A stretch of DNA of 64,000 nucleotides, from positions 1-64,000 of the forward strand of contig CAJINV010000001.1 in assembly GCA_905178155.1 (NCBI GenBank), given 5' to 3'. This DNA is from Amoebophrya sp. A120 (Eukaryota; Sar; Dinophyceae; Syndiniales; Amoebophryaceae). The translations under genes were made by a program, and so were the position numbers. Positions within the stretch are counted from its first letter, which is position 1. Each line of letters starts with the position of its first letter. The notes beneath the pieces were generated by a model. That model had not been told where the DNA came from. It searched no databases and saw only the letters and a program-made list of their open reading frames with translations. Positions 33,001 through 44,103 of the stretch are shown in pieces.

Positions 33001-33883
33001 ACGATGCTTTTGCACAGGATATCATCGAAGGCACCACGATCAACACAAAGTACCAATTATCGCAATCATGCATTACAAATCCTATTGTTCTGATAAAACC
33101 GCATTACAAATTCCATTTCTCATTCTGAGCAAATTTGTGATGCAGTTGAGTTTATACAAATGCGATTATAGGCTTAGGCATAGCATACGCATAGCAGTCG
33201 TCGAGGAATTTACTCGAACCCACACAATAAAACAAGGTATGGCAACATCAAGAGCAACCACGTCTTGTTTGTCTGCGCCGGGAGTTTCCACGCCGTCCGC
33301 CCGTCGGACATGCTCGCGGAATTGCAGGGCCGATTGCCCGTGAAGATGAAACTGCATCCGCTTACGGAGGGCGATTTCTACCGGATTTTGACCGAGACCG
33401 AGTTCGGCATCGTCGATCAGAACAAGGCGCTTTTGGGCACAGAGGGCGTGGATGTCAAGTACAGTAATTTTACAAATTCTGTTGTGGGTTGTTGCTATTC
33501 CTATTGCTGTGCTTACTCCCTCCACGAGGACTCTGACGTGGAAGAAAGCAAGCTAAAATCAGAATGAAGACAGGAGCTGCAAGTAGTGTGACTGCACCTT
33601 CACATCAATTGAAACCAAATTTACTTTTACTATACTTAATCTGATCCCTATCAGTTGGACCGAGAGCGGGATGCGGGAGGTGGCAAGACTGGCAACGGAG
33701 ATGAATACTTACATCGAGAATACGGGCGCCCGAAGGCTGCACACCATTGTGGAGCAGGTGACGGACGAGCTCTCTTTTCGGGCGGCGGAATATGCGGGCA
33801 CCAGCGTCGACATTGACGCAGAGTTCGTGCGCGACAAAACCCAGAGCATCGAAATTGACAAGACCCACCGGGGCCTGTTGTAA
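30033..33883 (+). CDS. hslU: HslU (ClpY) ATPase subunit of HslUV protease, mitochondrial-type
   Basis: HslU is the AAA+ unfoldase that feeds proteins to the HslV protease; in protists the complex works in mitochondria. Ten exons: 30033-30231, 30354-30794, 31129-31324, 31551-31674, 32110-32155, 32467-32561, 32731-32871, 33027-33049, 33237-33458, 33655-33883, totalling 571 aa in one frame. Residues 1-66 are Arg/Ala/Ser-rich without acids at the start ([20 protein letters not shown]), as in a mitochondrial presequence. They join the body through a GT-AG intron. The core has [17 protein letters not shown], Walker A GPTGCGKT (about 181), Walker [11 protein letters not shown] (about 381), LQGRLPVK, and sensor-2 region GARRLHTI (about 520). 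The I-domain, exons 3-6, is short. The pore loop, normally GYVG, reads GFHG. Six introns are GT-AG and three are introner elements. The HslV partner is not in this window. Confidence 0.95.
31675..32109. mobile_element. Introner-like element in hslU, CTGGGTCTGG family
   Basis: It starts TATGGATTGCAAAAATG and ends TTTTGCATTTGATA, with target duplicate GCCCC (31670-31674, 32105-32109; 6 bp if AG is included). The inverted termini contain GTCTGGGTCTGGAAG and CTTCCAGACCCAGAC. At 435 bp it is longer than its relatives (about 265 bp) because of a T-rich insertion around 31850-31960. Its internal CCTCATGGGTCA phrase has the same orientation as in the 38188 copy. Removal joins YRSSP to EDRELNRL in frame. 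Confidence 0.9.
32156..32466. mobile_element. Introner-like element in hslU, CCCCCACCCC type
   Basis: The left end TATCAAAGGGAAAAATGCCC pairs with the right end GCATTTTTCATTGTAATA. The sub-terminal CCCCACCCCTGAA pairs with TTCGGGGGTGGGGG. The target duplicate is GGGCG (32151-32155, 32462-32466). 311 bp are removed. Only the 46-nt exon 32110-32155 separates it from the previous element. Removal gives [20 protein letters not shown], which aligns with the conserved start of the HslU helix after the I-domain. Confidence 0.85.
32872..33026. mobile_element. Introner-like element in hslU, ATCGTACTAG family
   Basis: It starts TATGAAATGCAAAAGCATCG and ends GATGCTTTTGCACAGGATA, with target duplicate TCATC (32867-32871, 33022-33026). 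155 bp are removed. The joined protein reads [13 protein letters not shown], which aligns without gap to the HslU family sequence around LLPLVEG, so the boundary is confirmed by homology. A perfect internal hairpin is present at 32922-32950. Confidence 0.95.
32922..32950. repeat. Internal hairpin of the ATCGTACTAG family
   Basis: CAGCATGACAAAT, then GGA, then ATTTGTCATGCTG: a perfect 13-bp inverted repeat. The identical hairpin recurs at 52804-52832 in the family copy of the cyclin-like gene. Confidence 0.95.
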
Positions 33884-34979
33884 CCTGAATGAAGAAGACC
33901 ACTTCTATGTAGACTTCTAAGTCTGTCTAAGCCGCACCACCCAGCTTCTCACAACCACAACTTTTTTTGACTGTAAAACGCACAGCGCGATGAAACAACA
34001 GAAAAGTACCGAAAAAGTCCCTATTTTTGCTGAACCGAAAAGGAAACTCAAAACTTGTTACATCATTTTTCTGACCACTTACTACGTAGCATTGAAAATG
34101 AAAGGAAAAAAAACTTTTCTGTATCTTCTGCGAAACGCATAAGCAAAAGGACCTACACTTGTGGATTGGGTACGATATAAACTCCCTCTCGGGGCGTCAC
34201 CTTCAAGAACGAGACGCTTTGAATGTAAAGTAAGTATCAACAACAACGAACTGCTATTGAATAGCATTAGATAGCAGCTGATCCGTCCATGTCAATAGAC
34301 ACTACAGGTTTTACGAACTTTCGCTTTCCTGTCATGGCCTACCTTTTCGCTCTCCCATCTGTTTTGATGATTTCGTTTTGGCTTTTTGAAGACTCCCACC
34401 ATATCCTACCTCGAGTACAACTTGCTACTACACGCAAGTAGACGCTTTCTGGTGATGGTTTGACAAACCCAAATGAAGTAGAGGCTAGCAAAGCTGCATA
34501 AGCAACCGGAGTTTGTTTATTTCTGCGAAACGGAAAGTTACAGTAAGACTCGAGGAGACAGATCACTTGCAAGTTGTAAATATAATCAATTACTTGATCG
34601 CGGCGCTGGCGCTTCGTAATATTCGCCGTCGCTTGAAATAGGGAAGCAAAAAGATTTAGAAGAAGCGAAGACAGAAGATCTCATGATCGGGCGATTAAAA
34701 ATTGTGCGGAACCAACCCTGGTGGAACGTCTTGTGTTCTTGCTTTGTTTCCGCGCGACAAGAGACACATGTACAGCGAAAGTCAAGTTCATCGGTTAGCG
34801 TCCGGTATATTTCCGCTCATCTGCAACAGCCCCGGCCTTAACCGCGGATGAATTGAAATTTCCTGTTTCGCCGCGGCCGCCCCAAGATAAGTAACCGCCT
34901 CAGAGGGCGCTCGTCACTGCATGACCAGGACGAGAACACCAGACGGATACAACCCATTTTTAGATTACTTACATGAAAA
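33884..34979. other. Intergenic between hslU and membrane-protein gene
   Basis: About 1.1 kb of AT-leaning DNA with no recognised gene or repeat. It should hold the hslU 3' end and the start region of the next gene, but I see no clear polyadenylation or promoter motif. Confidence 0.5.
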
Positions 34980-37336
34980 ATGAACTCCCCCGAGGCGCTG
35001 GAGCGCGAGCTTGCGGCAACCGCACCGGAGAACTTTCCGCACGACCTGCTCCGGACGGCTATGCGAAGCGAAATCTTGTCTATGTATTGGTTGGACTAGT
35101 AAGGGACATCAGGGTGAATGTGAAAGGGACTTTTGTCACGCGTGAACTTCTGTGCATTATCAGCTTGTAGCTTGTACTACAACGAGGAGAACCTGATAAT
35201 TATGGAGATGAAGTACTAACTACACAAGGGTGGCACAAGAACGGCAGATGAGCTGTCTCACTGTGAACACATTTCTACTTCTCATTCTGCGATATATTAA
35301 ATTTCGCCCGCATAGCTCTTCCCGTGGCTTTCCTGTCGAAAAACGGTTACCGACTGGCGATCATGTTTTTCGTGGTGCATTACGTGATGTTTGCTGGCTA
35401 TTTGGTCTATTTTTCGCTCCCCGGGCCCTGGATGGTAGGCGGCCACGCGGAAGCGGTGCATTTTTTCTACACGCGCGGCATTGAAGGGGTCGAAGAACCA
35501 CCTCCAGGGGAACAAACACAGGACGGTTTCCGTCCTGTTGAGCGCCGATCTTTGTTGAGCAGCGATGCAGTTGAAGATTCATCGTCCCACAGCACTGATG
35601 TAGTTGATAGCACAACAACTTCTAGCCACGACGGCGGTACCTCAGCAGCCTCAGTCTTCCACGGCTTGGAAAAGCAGCGCGCCTACGACCACTACCACCC
35701 TTTTTCCGCGGGTTTTTGGAACGTGGACAAGGACAGTATGCGCGTGACCATCCCGGAACCGGGATCCACCACCATGGAAAAGACGGCGCGACGGCAGATC
35801 CACCTGTTTCACGTGCTGCACTTCCTGCTTTGGGGCAGCGTGCTTCTTGAGATTCTCTTCGTGTTCATGCTACTTTTGATCGTGAAAAAACAGAACAACA
35901 GTGCGGGCAACGTGTCTGTTTTACCCCCCGCTTGGGACCGTGTGGCCTTCGTCTTCGGCATTGTGGGCCGGTGCACGACCATCGGGGATGTGCTGTGTCT
36001 GTTCCGCATTTTCGTGGAGGACAGCGCCTTCATGCCCCTGTTCGTCGTGGTCGCGGTGGCTGCCGGAGTGTTTCTCTTCCTGCAAGTTGTCCTGCTACAG
36101 CTCCGCGGTCTCTGCGGGTTTTTATCCGAGGCCGACCGCTGCGACCTGGATAAGCCCGACCAGTGCCTGCCCATAGACCGCCTGTTCGGCGGGGGTTTGA
36201 TGAGCACTTCTGGTCGGCGCCCGTGCTTGTTGCTGCTTCTGTTACCGAGGAAATGCTGGCAGGGTGTTTCTTCGCTGGGTTTCAAGCTCCGGAAGCTTTT
36301 CATTCAGGGCTTGCGCACCGCAACCAGGACGTCGAGCAGTAGCACGACTACTGCCCGGGCTACAAGAAGTAACAGCAGCGGTGCCGCCAATTTATCTTCC
36401 GCCGAGCGGCAGACGCAGCAGCTGCTTCCGTTGCGAAACTTTGCCGATCCAGAATTGGGCGGCGGGGAAGCAGCTGCATCAAATGAGATGGCTGACGCTG
36501 AGGTTGATGGTGCTTTTTCTCCCGCGAGCAGCTCGTCTTCGTCACCGAGCCCGCACCGGGCACCGAGAGCAGCTGCGACGCCAGACCGCACAGGAAGTGG
36601 TGGAATTATTGCATCTTCTTCTACAACACCGGAGCAGCCTGGCACGGCCTCCCAGTGGTCGGGAACTACTACACAAGCAGCAGCGGGGGCAACAGCTCGC
36701 TCTCCCAGAACAAGCGGCGCTACCTTCGAAGAAGATACAGGAGACTCCTCTCGACTGCCGTCCCTGGTGTCGGACGACGACAATCCGCTGGTAAATTTCC
36801 TTCTAGCGACCAACAACACCGTGGTGCTGCGCCACGTGCTCCGTGCGCAGAAGTGCTGCGCGGTGGCGCTGGGTATGCAGCTGAATTTCGTGTACGCCAC
36901 CCTGCTGCGGCATTTCCTCCCCTACGCCGGGACGGAGGATCTGGAGTTTCAATTTGTCGTGCTGAATATGCATTGCAAAAGTATCGTACTAGTACAAATT
37001 GCATGACAAATTTTGGCAAGAAGGAAAGCGGAATTTGTAATGCTGTTTTGCCTTAGGAAAAACATATTTGCAATTAGTACGAGTACGATAGTTTTGCACA
37101 GGATACTGAATTTCACGCGCTGCTTGTCGCAGGACGTGGGACTGAGTTTATGCAAGGGCTTCTACTTATTGGACTTCGAATTCGACGTCTTCGTGCTGTT
37201 CTGCTTGATGATGAACCTACTCACCATCTCAAGCGGACTGCTGCTCAGTCAAAGCGACCGCATGTTGCATCACCCGGAAATAGAAATCTTGGAAGAGGAA
37301 TCTTCTCTGGCCCCTTGTAGATGGCCCTGCTGGAAA
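34980..37336 (+). CDS. Polytopic membrane protein, unknown; 3' end open
   Basis: The likely start is ATG at 34980 (MNSPEALERELAATAPENF). Exons are 34980-35080, 35320-36967 and 37112-37336, together 658 codons in one frame. A GT donor (TGGAAA|GTAAG) at 37337 means more exons follow, perhaps 37545-37624 (EAFTQNEIEFGWF), but that junction is unresolved. The first junction is tentative: a TAT...ATA segment with a poor 5-bp match, but in frame. Hydrophobic helices occur at YRLAIMFFVVHYVMFAGYLV, FHVLHFLLWGSVLLEILFVF, FMPLFVVVAVAAGVFLFL, a Leu run near CLLLLLLPRKC, and late in FDVFVLFCLMMNLLTI. A long Ser/Thr/Ala-rich loop (about residues 370-505) separates the two membrane parts. I do not recognise the family; a transporter or channel-like role is only a guess. 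Confidence 0.65.
36968..37111. mobile_element. Introner-like element, ATCGTACTAG family
   Basis: With the 5-bp duplicate CTGAA (6 bp CTGAAT: 36962-36967, 37106-37111), the element starts TATGCATTGCAAAAGTATCG and ends ATAGTTTTGCACAGGATA. 144 bp are removed, making it the shortest copy. It joins FVVLNFTRCLSQDVG in frame. It is very similar to 32872-33026 and in the same orientation. Confidence 0.93.
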
Positions 37337-38124
37337 GTAAGAAATGCTGGCAGCAGGTGCTTTCTTGTTTGTCGTTTCTTCCTTGTTCTGACGAAAGGAA
37401 GGGAGATGAAGCAATAGCAAGCAAGTTCTCGTCGTAGTTTTGCTCAAGAAGACATCAACATCGTTCGTACAAAAAAGTCATGTATCGGTGAAAGAGATTA
37501 AGATTAAGAATAAGATGTCCACGCGTACTTAGTAAAGTACCATCGGTTGGCTGGTGGAGGCATTCACCCAAAATGAAATTGAATTCGGTTGGTTTTCTAC
37601 TTATTTCGGTCGCTGGTGGAGGGTACGTGCACAACCGCGTGACAACACGACCGTTCAGAAGATGGCAACAAGCCACCCCGCGGCATTTTCGGTAGAGGCA
37701 AAGCTATGCAGGAACAAGCGAACACTCACACTGTCACTGTGCCTCTGCTTACGCTCCTCTCGGTTGTGCATGTTTGTTGTATTAACGTCGTAAGTACTAT
37801 CTACTCTAGTGTCATGCTCATGTCCTCGGTTCCGACAGATGGTGCTCGGTCGTCAATTCCCTCGTGCTCGTGCTTTGTCCACCACTAATCTGGCAAATGA
37901 ATTGCCACCACTCTGTGCCTACTTTTACCAAATACTTACTCGCGTACGCAGGAGATGTAGCAGTAGCTTGTCACTCCACTTCATCAGCAGCTTTCCATGT
38001 AGTTGTAGTAGCTTCGCTTTGTAAATTGTAAGTAGTTCCCCCTTGCATGATCCAGATCCTTTTTCGTTCATATAATAAATAGTGGAAAGCAGGAGTGCTA
38101 GTGCAGACACCCACGCGCAGAAAA
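37337..38124. other. 3' part of preceding gene or spacer
   Basis: The frame 37554-37790 on the + strand begins with protein-like text (EAFTQNEIEFGWFSTYFGRW) and may be another exon of the preceding gene. The frame at 37846 (VLGRQFPRARALSTTNLANE) resembles a mitochondrial presequence and might be an upstream exon of the next gene. Neither junction could be fixed. Confidence 0.35.
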
Positions 38125-41100
38125 ATGACGTTCACCTTCCATTTCGCCGGCGGCCCGGAGCAGCACGATTTGAAACAGCAGACCACGTATCAAGTGTAAA
38201 AATGTCTGGGTCTGTAAGAATGCAACTTGTCATGCTAAATCTGAAGCATGCAAAAATCTGTGCTGCATGATTACCAAAAGTCGTCCAGTTTTGACCAAGT
38301 CGCGAGGGAGTTTCTCATGCAGAATAGGCATGAGAGGGATCGCACAGAATCTGTCATGCTAGGTCCTGCATTCCAGACCTCATGGGTCATGGAAAAGCTG
38401 CATGACAAATCGCGCATTCTTCCAGACCCAGACACTTTTGCACTTGATACCACGGTCGGCTCTGGACCCCACCAGGTGGCGATTATCGACAGCCGGCACC
38501 TGGCGGCCAACCAGGCCATGGCGGAGGAAGTGGCGAAACGGCTCTGCCTGCGGGATGAAGACGTCCACGGGGACAAGAACTCCTGCACGGTCGTTTTGTT
38601 GATGCCCTCCGCGGAATCCCGGCCGGAATTCATCTCCTGTGCCGAGGTGGCTATGAACGCCCTAGAGGCAGCAACGTCGTTGTTGACGAAAGTGACCAGC
38701 ACTATGGAGGCGGAAAATAAGTCGGGCAAGGAAGTAGAGATGAACCCGACTGAGAAATTGAAAGTTTGCTGTCTGGACAGCTACTACAGTGACCCGGAGA
38801 TGGCGCTGAGGTACTTGCTGCTGCCCAGAAATAAAACATCAAACCCGGAAGGAGGTGGTGGAGAAAAAGACCACAAGCCTGTGAAAATTTACGGGAACCG
38901 GAAGCATTTACTCCAAATGTTCTACAAGTTTTTCAATGCCGCCTACAAACGGCGCGCCTTCACGAACACGGCCGTCGCGCACGGCTGGGAGAAGCAGCAG
39001 GACGCGATTGACACACTCCTGAAATTTCTCCGCACTGCGACGAAGGACGAAATCGTCGTGCCTTCGAAACTCGGAAAGCCGACCATGGTAGCCAACACGC
39101 CCAAGCTCGAAGACGCGGACGAGGAACCAGCTTTTGCACAAATGAAAGAGAAACACAAAAATCAGTGTTGCCCGCCGGGGCCGCACCGCCCCGCGATCTG
39201 GCATTTTCAGAAGGACGTCGCGGGCCTGACCAAAGAAGACTTCACCGAGAAGGTGGGCAAGACGCACTACATAGACAACGAGTACGTGGTACTGTTCTGC
39301 AGACCGAGTGATTTTTCCGCCGAGGAGAAGTACACAAAGTTCGTAAGCGCACTCTCGGAGTTGAATGACGCCCACATGGACAGCATGACGTTTACGGTGG
39401 TGATGGTCTTAGACGTATGCTGAGCAAAACCGTTCCCACCCCTTTAGGTAGTCAAGCCGCATCACAAATCCGGGACCTTATCGTTATCCTCATTCTACTA
39501 GCATGACAAACTACCCGATTTTTGCATTGGAAAATGGCCCTCATGGGGCTGCGCATGAGAAACATTTTAGGCATGCCACTTCGCACGACAAGGCTGAGAT
39601 TGTTGGGACGTTTTTCCAAAGGATAAGACGACCACGAAAAGAGCCCGCTCGACGCCTTCACGAAGAATTTTTGGTTTTTGCCCGTCATGAGTCGGTTGAT
39701 AAATTTCTGCCACTTGTGCATCTTCTGTTCAAAAAACGAAGAGGAGTTGTTGAAAGAAACGTTCGCACACGTTGGACAGACAGAGCACGTGGTGCAATTG
39801 TTGCAGCACAACTTGGTGCCCTTTCCGCGCCTCCACTTCCTGGTCACGATGTCCTGCGTCTCGCATCACGACCCTGGAGCCGGCTTACAGATTTTCGGGG
39901 AAAAAGCGGAAAGCGTCCTGCAGAAGCACGACGTGACCTCCAGCTGCGTGTCTTTCTGCGTCGCGAATACGAAAGAACTCACAATTTCGACAGGAGAAGG
40001 AGCGAGCGCAGCTGAGCATCATTTTCCAAAAGCCGCCGTGACCACGCAGGAAATTTTCGACTTTGACAGAAAACTGCGGGCGAAATTTGCCTGCACGCGT
40101 CGGAAATGCAGTCCCCTGGTCGTCCCGTCCGCCGGGCCGGAGCTCCGGCGTAAGTCGCACATTTTACGGCAGGTGGTGGTTAGCAGCAGCAGCTTTCCGG
40201 GCCTGAAACAGGTGTTTTTCCTCATGCCGGGGAAATTACTCGCGAAAAAGATGTTTTTCCCGCTGTTGAAACAGTTCTCCGACGACGAGTCGCTGGACCT
40301 GGACAATCCGCTGAAGTGGACCAACCCCGGGTTCGGGTTAGACAAGGCAAAAGCCAGTGCTTTAGACGACTTTGAACTGATGGAAGCCGAGTCGAGCTTG
40401 AACGATCTGCGGGCGGAGTACAGCCACCATTTTGGGGATTACGAATCCGAGTCCGAAAGCAGTGCCGAGGACAACGAGTATCTATCGGAGGACGAAATAA
40501 ATGCAGCACAGCACCATCATGCTGGTGGTGTGGGAAATACAAATAATAATGCGAAGCACATGAACATGAACTACAACAACAAAGACAACAAAGCCTTTAC
40601 CAACGCTGCAGCCTCGATTCGAGAAGAGTTTCTGCAATTTTCCCACGACATCGGGACCTGGAGCAAAAACTACCCGTTTGTCAAGTATCAAGCAAGTTGA
40701 AGTTTTTCAATATCTTCATCCACTCTTTCTCATGCTTTTAGCTTTTACATTTCAGTGTTTCTATCGTCTTTGTTTTTTCTTGCACAGCACTTCACCTCCC
40801 TACCGGAAATCTTCAAATTTTCACACCACATCAGGCCGGCCCTTCTGATGGAAGGGAGCAATCTCTTTCTCGCTTGCTGTGCGCCGAACTACGAGACCCG
40901 AACCAAAGCGATGAAGAAAGATCACGATGGTGAAGTTGTAACCACAACTGAACACGAAGCTGCGGACAATAAAGCCACTAACAAATCCTCCGTGGTCTGT
41001 TCGAAGGAGCGGTGGTTTCAGGTGGTGCAGAAGATTTGCGAGGCTCTGTGCTCTACACTGGAGGACCCACCGGAGCTGGAGACCGAGTGCACCGCGGAGG

Positions 41101-41402
41101 AGTTCGCGAAGACGGACCGAAATCAGGACGGTGTCGTCCAGGCCGAGGAGTTTTTGCACCACGTGTATCCACAGTAAATTTCCTCTACACGACGGCGTTG
41201 TACAAATGTGGCTTCTGCATGACAAACTTTTCGTCCTTCAAACCTCTTCCGCGTGGGAAGTTACTTGTGGTGCATTTTGTACGTGTGCGGGAAATTTGTA
41301 TTGCATAACGCGTTCGGGATACTGTGCTGTTTCAACAAAGTCCGGGAGATGGAGTGCATATCCGCCTTTCGGAAAGCAGAGGAAATGGTGCAGAAATTGT
41401 AA
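38125..41402 (+). CDS. Large protein ending in an EF-hand, unknown function
   Basis: The start is ATG at 38125 (AAAAATGACG). Exons are 38125-38187, 38455-39415, 39631-40679 and 40788-41165, the last continuing either to TAA at 41175-41177 (820 aa) or, after removing 41166-41321, to TAA at 41400-41402. Two introner elements and one GT-AG intron separate them, and all phases agree. The N terminus reads MTFTFHFAGGPEQHDLKQ, then VAIIDSRHLAANQAMAEEVA. The middle is mixed, with Lys-rich segments, and a Cys-containing stretch (CHLCIFCSKNEEEL). An acidic tract (YESESESSAEDNEYLSEDE) precedes the last part. Near the C terminus, DRNQDGVVQAEEF fits a canonical EF-hand loop (Asp1, Asn3, Asp5, Gly6, Glu12), so calcium binding is likely. 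No catalytic motif, signal peptide or membrane span is recognised. Confidence 0.65.
38188..38454. mobile_element. Introner-like element, CTGGGTCTGG family, reference orientation
   Basis: It starts TATCAAGTGTAAAAATGTCT and ends CACTTTTGCACTTGATA, with target duplicate CCACG (6 bp ACCACG: 38182-38187, 38449-38454). 267 bp are removed. The terminal inverted repeat is about 34 bp long. Removal joins KQQTT to VGSGPHQVAI in frame. The inner sequence is the reverse complement of the inner sequence of 51724-51991, so the two copies lie in opposite orientations relative to their host genes. Confidence 0.95.
39416..39630. mobile_element. Introner-like element, separate type
   Basis: It starts TATGCTGAGCAAAACCG and ends CGTTTTTCCAAAGGATA, with target duplicate AGACG (39411-39415, 39626-39630). 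215 bp are removed. The termini pair imperfectly over about 20 bp. Removal joins VVMVLDDHEKSPLDAF in frame. Its ends do not match the other families, but the TAT...ATA rule holds. Confidence 0.85.
41166..41321. mobile_element. Possible introner-like element at gene end
   Basis: It starts TATCCACAGTAAATTTCC and ends GCGTTCGGGATA, with weak flank similarity (ACGTG and CTGTG). The termini pair through CACAGTA and TACTGTG. It carries the typical inner words TGCATGACAAAC and ATTTGTATTGCATAA. Its length, 156 bp, is a multiple of three. It contains the in-frame stop TAA at 41175. If exactly removed, the protein continues LCCFNKVREMECISAF to TAA at 41400. If 161 bp are removed, another frame results. 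Confidence 0.5.
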
Positions 41403-42058
41403 ATGGTAGCGGATTAGAGAGCAGGTGCAGGACCACGACCGGCTTGATCTGTGCTATGAATTGAAGATCACAACGTGGACAAGACCTGCGCGAGCAGTAC
41501 TATACTTTATCAGATATACTAACATAAATGCTAATGCGCCGACAATGCAACTCTTGTCTTGTATGTCTTTGTACTCCTGTTTTCTTTTTCGAATATCTGA
41601 TGCGAATGCGATTACTGTAGCAGATTTTCCTCTCCTCGACCTGGCGCTACAAGCAAGAGTTCGTCTCTTCTGCAAAAGAGTATGTGGATGTGTATCGTCG
41701 AATGTGATAGTATCACGCCCGCGCACGCACACCAGCTGAAAAAGCTTCACCTCTTTTATCCAAGATAAAACTCAACAGCATTAACATAGATTCAAGCAAT
41801 TATATAATCCTCGCAATTGAAATCAAGCAATAGCAAGCTCGAGCTGAAAGATGAAGGCTGAGCGGAAGTCCGCGCCTGCGTCTAGAATTCTTCTTCTACA
41901 GTACCGCAATTTGTGTTCCCGATTGGTTCATCCACTTTGGCACTTTCCCAAAAAGTAGATCTCCCGAAAACAAGCCAAGCAAAACTACTTCCACACGCAT
42001 CGATCCATACTTTGCGAGTACTAGAAGCCAAACATGCATCACCACAAATCCGAAAACG
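41403..42058. other. Intergenic
   Basis: No gene, repeat or element recognised. AT-leaning sequence. Confidence 0.5.
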
Positions 42059-44103
42059 ATGTTTCCTGCAGCACCGAGGCTTTTTTATCATCGCCATCCC
42101 GGTTTCTTCCTAGTACCGTGTCTGCTCTTTTCTGGCGCCAATTTCGGATCTTCTTCAGCAGTCCACGACGAGCATTTTCCCGGCCAGGGAAGAAGTCAAT
42201 CCTACCAGAGACCGCAGCTCATAGGCCTCAGAAACCGCAGTAGAAGTCCCAGGGCCTCGAGTCGACTGGTGTCTCCGGTTGTGGAAGAAACAGATGCAGG
42301 ACCACCAACAAGTGCCGGCGAAATACCAACAAGCGAACATGCACAAGAACAACATCAAAACGACGTTCCTGCTCCCCCCTCCAGCGCCATCCCTACCGCC
42401 CCACGACCCTCTAGCAGCACCTCCTCGCCCCGGCGTTTTCTCCGGCGGCTGCGGTTCCGGAATTTCCGCGATCGCCTGCTGCAACTGGCTAGACCCCTCG
42501 GCGAGGACTGCGTGCAGGTGGCGGACCCAACCTGCATGATCTGTTTGGACGACCTTGCACCAGGTAGTTTTGTAAACAACTGCGACAACCGCCCGGTCGC
42601 GCACTGCTACCACCGCAAGTGCTGGGAAACCTTCCTCGGGTCACGGTCGCCCGTGCTGGACCGCGCGCGCTGTCCGGTCTGCCGGGAATGGTCGGGAGAG
42701 GATGAATACAACTTTTTCGAGCTCCGCCGCAGTGGCGTCTTTCTCCCTAGAGGGTATTGGGACAGCGAAAATGGCAGCATTGTGTCAACCTCCGAACCGT
42801 TCGACCTGCTTGTACGGTTTTGCTCTCGCCTGTACTCTGGCGGCACGCCGGCGGAGATAGCGGCGCGCCGGTTCGAGAGGCAGGTCGCCGAGGAGGTGGA
42901 GTATTTGGAAGGTCGACCCTGGATGGCGATGTGGAGCAGCCCCTGCGCGCGCCGCCACTACTCGACGGGAGCGGGGCGGGCAGGGGGCGGGAATGGTGTT
43001 GATACTGCTAACGGTCAGCCATTTCACAACTACGTCGGGGCGACGCCGACGGTGCGCAGAAGCATGCTTGGCGGCGTTGTTGGAGAAGACTCTGGTCAAC
43101 AGTCTAGCGGTGGCTCATCCTCACGGTTCCTGCGCACGAGATTCATGCGAGGTGTGCAAGCACTGTGCTGTCGTAGGCGACGACATCTCCTTGCACGAAG
43201 AAGAGGTGCGAGCAGACACGAAGGAAATCAAGATGAATCCGATCAGGACCACGTAGATCTTCGTGACCGAAGATGCAACTACAGCCGTTTGCAAAAGCTC
43301 GCACAGAAAGGCGCTTTTCTCATTATCGGGGCGGGGCTCGTGTCGAACGCGGTTACAGCGACCGCACGGGAGACGGAGGATCACCTGCAAGGGCTACCTG
43401 GGAAGACACCTCTAACCCGACCGCAGCAGTGCGGCGTGTTGCTGTACCACCTGGCGCGGGGCCTGGCCGCCTCGGGCACGGGCATTTTTGTGGCGGACTT
43501 GGTACGTAAATGCAGACCTTCAACATATTACTCCTGCCCCCCGTTCAGAACAACTACAAGGGCTGCTAGAACTACTTCTGGCCCAGTTTTCATGTTATTC
43601 ACCACCAGCACTTCTCACCAGGGCACTGGAACGAGAAACTTGCTTTACGAAGAGCCGTGAGCAGGTGGACAGATGACTGGTGCTACGTTTTGGAGCTTTG
43701 ATCTTAATGTTAGTCTTAGGGCCTTTATTACGCAGTACTGTACATAGTTTAGTATCTCTACAACATCAATTTCAATTTATTAGATATGCCCTTGGCTGGA
43801 TAGCTGCAGTTTCTGCTGCTGTCGGCGCCGGAACAACGAAGTGCCTGTATCCGCGGAGAATCCTCCTGAGAGAAGGAAGAACTTTCAAGCTTCCCGCTGC
43901 CAAACATGCATGCACAGCGATCCTTGTATGTAGTGCTACCCTGCTGCTTCGCCTTCCCCAACAAGGTGCTTGCATCGTGTAGACCGCAGCACCAGCTCGA
44001 GCAGCTTTTTTTCTTCCCTGACTCAGGATTCTTTGCTTACCCTGGATAGTACGATGACGTTGGAGAGGAGGACGAAGGCGAACGAAGTCCAACGACGTCG
44101 TGA
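42059..44103 (+). CDS. RING-type zinc-finger membrane protein, putative E3 ligase
   Basis: The likely role is a ubiquitin E3 ligase. Exons 42059-43501 and 44050-44103 join through a GT-AG intron (GACTTG|GTACGT to GGATAG|TACGAT), giving 498 aa with an acidic tail YDDVGEEDEGERSPTTS. A zinc-binding domain begins near residue 159: CMICLDDL, then NNCDNRPVAHCYHRKC, then RCPVCREW. This gives the C-x2-C ... H-x2-H-x2-C ... C-x2-C order of a RING-H2 finger, with an unusual spacing at the third ligand. The N terminus is hydrophobic (HPGFFLVPCLLFSGANFG) and may be a signal or anchor. A second hydrophobic region lies near residues 425-480 (AFLIIGAGLVSNAVTA, VLLYHLARGLAASGTGIFVA). Stretches between are Ser/Pro/Gln-rich or Arg-rich. 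A close homologue is not recognised. The first in-frame ATG at 42059 is the start, although the upstream context is unremarkable. Confidence 0.75.

Noticed and set aside
33459-33655. Non-GT-AG boundary (CAGT repeat) for the last hslU intron
   Set aside because: A canonical donor AA|GTACAG with acceptor TATCAG is also in frame and gives EGVDVNWTESG, the same length as the family. The repeat-based join adds two residues.
38271-38729. Minus-strand frame mirrored by a + frame at 51764-52177, apparently a conserved protein
   Set aside because: Both lie largely in copies of the same introner-like element placed in opposite orientations. The shared peptide is a by-product of DNA similarity.
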